A stretch of 8,153 nucleotides of DNA from Bacillota bacterium (GTDB lineage: Bacteria; Bacillota_A; Clostridia; Peptostreptococcales; Anaerovoracaceae): the NCBI GenBank assembly GCA_017457585.1, contig JAFTHD010000208.1, positions 1 through 8,153 of the forward strand, in the 5' to 3' direction. Shown here piece after piece: positions 6,188-8,153 of this stretch. The notes beneath the pieces were generated by a model. The model had not been told where the DNA came from and searched no databases. It was given only the letters and a program-made list of their open reading frames with translations. The translations under genes and the position numbers were made by a program. Every line of letters begins with the position of its first letter. Within the stretch, counting starts at the first letter, position 1.

Positions 6188-7204
6188 ATGGATTTGAACA
6201 AGATACTCCTCAAGGAGGCCTGCCCGACCAAGATGGGCGGTCAGGCTGTCATGGAAGGAATCATGATGAAGGGGGAGAAGAAGACGGCGCTGGCCGTAAG
6301 ACTCCCCGACGGAAGAATACGAATCAAGACGAAGGAAAACCCGGAACAGAAGAAGTGGATGACTTATCCTCTCCTGCGCGGCGTGGTTGCCTTTGTGGTG
6401 TCCCTCGTTCAGGGTACCAAGACGCTCATGGATTCTGCGGAGATTCTTGGAATGTACGACGATGAGGAGGAGTACAAGCCAAGCAGATTTGAGCAGTGGA
6501 TAGAGACGAAGTTCGGAAGCAAAGCCCTCTGGAATTTCATGCTCTACTCTTCGGTGATCATTGCCGTTATCCTGTCGGTAGGGCTGTTTATCATACTGCC
6601 CACATGGGTCGTCAACCTGATGAAGCACGTTACGGACAGTGTATTTTGGCTTAACTTCGTTGAGGGCGTGCTCAGAATCGGGATGTTCATCGGATACATC
6701 TGGGCGGTCTCCTTCATGCCGGATATCAGAACCACCTTCCGGTATCACGGTGCGGAGCACAAGACCATACACTGCTTTGAGAACAGACTGGAACTGACGC
6801 CGGAGAACTGTCAGTCTTTCCCGACTCTCCACCCAAGATGCGGAACCAGCTTTCTCATGTTTGTATTTATCATAGCCTTTGCACCTCACTTCCTGCTGGG
6901 ATGGCCGGTGCTCTGGCTCAGAATACTTACAAGACTCATGCTCCTTCCTGTAATAGCAGGGCTGTCCTATGAGCTGCTCAAGTGGGCCGGAAGGAGTGAC
7001 AACATCGTAGTGAAGATACTCAGCCTGCCGGGACTTTACCTGCAGAAGATTACGACCAAGGAACCGGACAGAGGTCAGCTTGAGGTGGCGATCGCATCGA
7101 TCAACGCAGTGAGAGACGATACTCCGGCGCGTGAGTACATAATTGGAAAGGATGGCAGCGAAGAGCCTGCCGATACAATAGATGAAGACGAGAATACTGA
7201 TTAA
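6188..7204 (+). CDS. DUF1385 (YqhQ-like) multi-pass membrane protein
   Basis: This 338-residue membrane protein belongs to the DUF1385 family, which includes B. subtilis YqhQ. The N-terminal region carries MGGQAVMEGIMMKG at 16-29, the family signature. Hydrophobic segments lie at about 61-77, 117-139, 157-177, 221-239 and 245-263. Between them are the conserved YHGAEHKTIHCFE (186-198) and HPRCGTSFL (215-223), whose His, Glu and Cys residues suggest a metal or catalytic site, though this is inference. The tail from about 320 is acidic and probably disordered. No function is firmly established. TAAGGA at 6175-6180 lies 7 nt before the ATG. It follows rho by 51 nt, with no terminator between, and its last 23 nt overlap prmC, so the three genes likely form one operon. 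In many Clostridia rpmE lies between rho and this gene; it is missing here. Confidence 0.9.
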   Translation: MDLNKILLKEACPTKMGGQAVMEGIMMKGEKKTALAVRLPDGRIRIKTKENPEQKKWMTYPLLRGVVAFVVSLVQGTKTLMDSAEILGMYDDEEEYKPSRFEQWIETKFGSKALWNFMLYSSVIIAVILSVGLFIILPTWVVNLMKHVTDSVFWLNFVEGVLRIGMFIGYIWAVSFMPDIRTTFRYHGAEHKTIHCFENRLELTPENCQSFPTLHPRCGTSFLMFVFIIAFAPHFLLGWPVLWLRILTRLMLLPVIAGLSYELLKWAGRSDNIVVKILSLPGLYLQKITTKEPDRGQLEVAIASINAVRDDTPAREYIIGKDGSEEPADTIDEDENTD

Positions 7205-8153
7205 AGAAGGGGAATACAGGCTCGCCAAGGCGTACGTCATGGATCCGAAAGTCGACGCGGAGGAGCTGTACAGCTTCCTGACGGGCGTTGACAGGGTGGC
7301 CATTTTCATGGATGCGGAGAAGGAAGTGGATAAGGAAACGGAAGAAAAGTACTTCCAGCTTATCGAAAAAAGGGCGACGAGGGTTCCCCTCCAGCACATT
7401 ACAGGCCACCAGAGTTTCATGGGCTACGACTTCAAGGTGAACGATAAGGTGCTGATACCGAGACAGGATACGGAGACCCTTGTGACGGAGGCTGCGAGAG
7501 CGATACAGAGCACGGAGAGACCGAAACTGGGTCTCATGGACAGGTTAAAGGGACGAAAGGAGTGGGAGGTTCTGGATCTTTGCTGCGGCAGCGGATGCGT
7601 CGGAATTTCCCTAGCAAAGATATGCTCCAACATCGAAGTCACCGCTTCCGATGTGAGCGCTGAGGCGCTTGAGGTGGCAAGGGAAAACGCAAGTGAGCTT
7701 CGCGTCAAGATTGACTTTAAACAGGGGCACATGTTCATGCCGCACAAAGGGAGGAAGTTTGACATGATCGTCTGCAATCCGCCCTACATAAGGCGTGCAA
7801 TAATCGAGATCCTGCAGGAAGAAGTGAAGGACTATGAGCCGAGAGTTGCCTTGGACGGGGGGCGTGACGGACTGGATTTTTCTCGCCTCATAGTAGATCA
7901 GGCGGCGGACGATCTCAAACCGAACGGTTTCCTGCTCATGGAGATCGGCCACGATCAGGGCGAGGATCTTCGCAAAATGCTCAAGGATTCCGGGCTGGGC
8001 ATGGGAGAGACCCTGCGGGAGAAATATCCGAAGGAATACAGCTATGCCGAGCGGATCCGCACCCTGACAAGATCCATCTACGACCGCGATATACCCAGTG
8101 AGGAAGTTACCTTTCTGTGTGTGCACATTATCCGTGTGACACAGCACACCGAA
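7182..8153 (+). CDS. prmC: Release factor glutamine methyltransferase PrmC, 3' end outside window
   Basis: PrmC uses S-adenosylmethionine to methylate the glutamine of the GGQ motif in release factors RF1 and RF2. The visible 324 residues include the N-terminal helical substrate-binding domain (about 1-85), IPRQDTETLV at 92-101, the SAM-binding motif DLCCGSGCVGISLA at 132-145, the acidic motif ASDVSAEAL at 155-163, the catalytic NPPY at 199-202, then EPRVALDGGRDGLDF at 219-233. The ATG at 7182 directly follows an in-frame TAG and overlaps the DUF1385 gene by 23 nt. No good ribosome binding site precedes it, so translational coupling is likely. The C-terminus is odd: after about residue 272 it lacks the usual family ending (a DLAGLDRVV-like strand) and continues at least 50 residues in frame to the edge. 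The other two plus frames do not contain the missing ending. prfA often neighbours prmC but is not in view. Confidence 0.94.
   Translation, partial: MKTRILIKEGEYRLAKAYVMDPKVDAEELYSFLTGVDRVAIFMDAEKEVDKETEEKYFQLIEKRATRVPLQHITGHQSFMGYDFKVNDKVLIPRQDTETLVTEAARAIQSTERPKLGLMDRLKGRKEWEVLDLCCGSGCVGISLAKICSNIEVTASDVSAEALEVARENASELRVKIDFKQGHMFMPHKGRKFDMIVCNPPYIRRAIIEILQEEVKDYEPRVALDGGRDGLDFSRLIVDQAADDLKPNGFLLMEIGHDQGEDLRKMLKDSGLGMGETLREKYPKEYSYAERIRTLTRSIYDRDIPSEEVTFLCVHIIRVTQHTE

Noticed and set aside
6053..7420. Long minus-strand open frame of 455 codons
   Set aside because: It lies wholly antisense to rho, the DUF1385 gene and prmC, all of which have clear family motifs. Its protein has no recognisable domain, so it is a codon-bias shadow.

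Overview
The window looks like a chromosomal core segment from a Gram-positive anaerobe of the class Clostridia (Bacillota). The reasons are moderate GC content, strong GGAGG-type ribosome binding sites, a UPF0371/DUF1846 gene, a DUF1934 (YwiB-type) gene, and the order rho, DUF1385 membrane protein, prmC, which is common in Clostridia. A genus cannot be named from this sequence alone. No tRNA, rRNA, insertion sequence or CRISPR array was seen. The only accessory-looking part is a small block of DNA-binding regulators in the middle.

Region 1 (1-2923, plus strand) is a tightly spaced gene string. It starts with the 3' part of hslO (redox-activated chaperone Hsp33, cut by the window edge), then a DUF1934 beta-barrel protein, a 30-residue single-pass membrane peptide that is easy to miss, and a 510-residue UPF0371 (DUF1846) protein. 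It ends in a clear hairpin terminator at 2880-2923, which may also serve the convergent regulator operon.

Region 2 (about 3043-4456) is a regulator island of three XRE-type helix-turn-helix proteins. Two paralogues are read leftward and overlap by 4 nt (ATGA). The third is read rightward. The 205-nt divergent intergenic region carries two near-identical 17-bp direct repeats spaced 22 bp, a GC-rich palindrome, and two 16-bp palindromes whose centres lie exactly 20 bp apart and overlap the likely -10 of the rightward gene. This looks like a compact self-regulating switch with no visible effector gene. A second intrinsic terminator (4417-4456) closes it.

Region 3 (4457-8153, plus strand) is housekeeping. 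A 186-nt leader precedes rho, whose product carries a long, highly charged insertion after its N-terminal helical domain. A DUF1385 multi-pass membrane protein follows, then prmC (release-factor glutamine methyltransferase), which overlaps the DUF1385 gene by 23 nt and runs off the right edge. Two oddities stand out: the ribosomal protein gene rpmE, often found just after rho, is absent, and the PrmC C-terminus is longer than usual and unlike the family's normal ending.

The best candidates for something undescribed are the three-regulator divergent switch with its tandem palindromes, the small membrane peptide resembling the DUF4044/Prli42 class, and the unusual PrmC tail.
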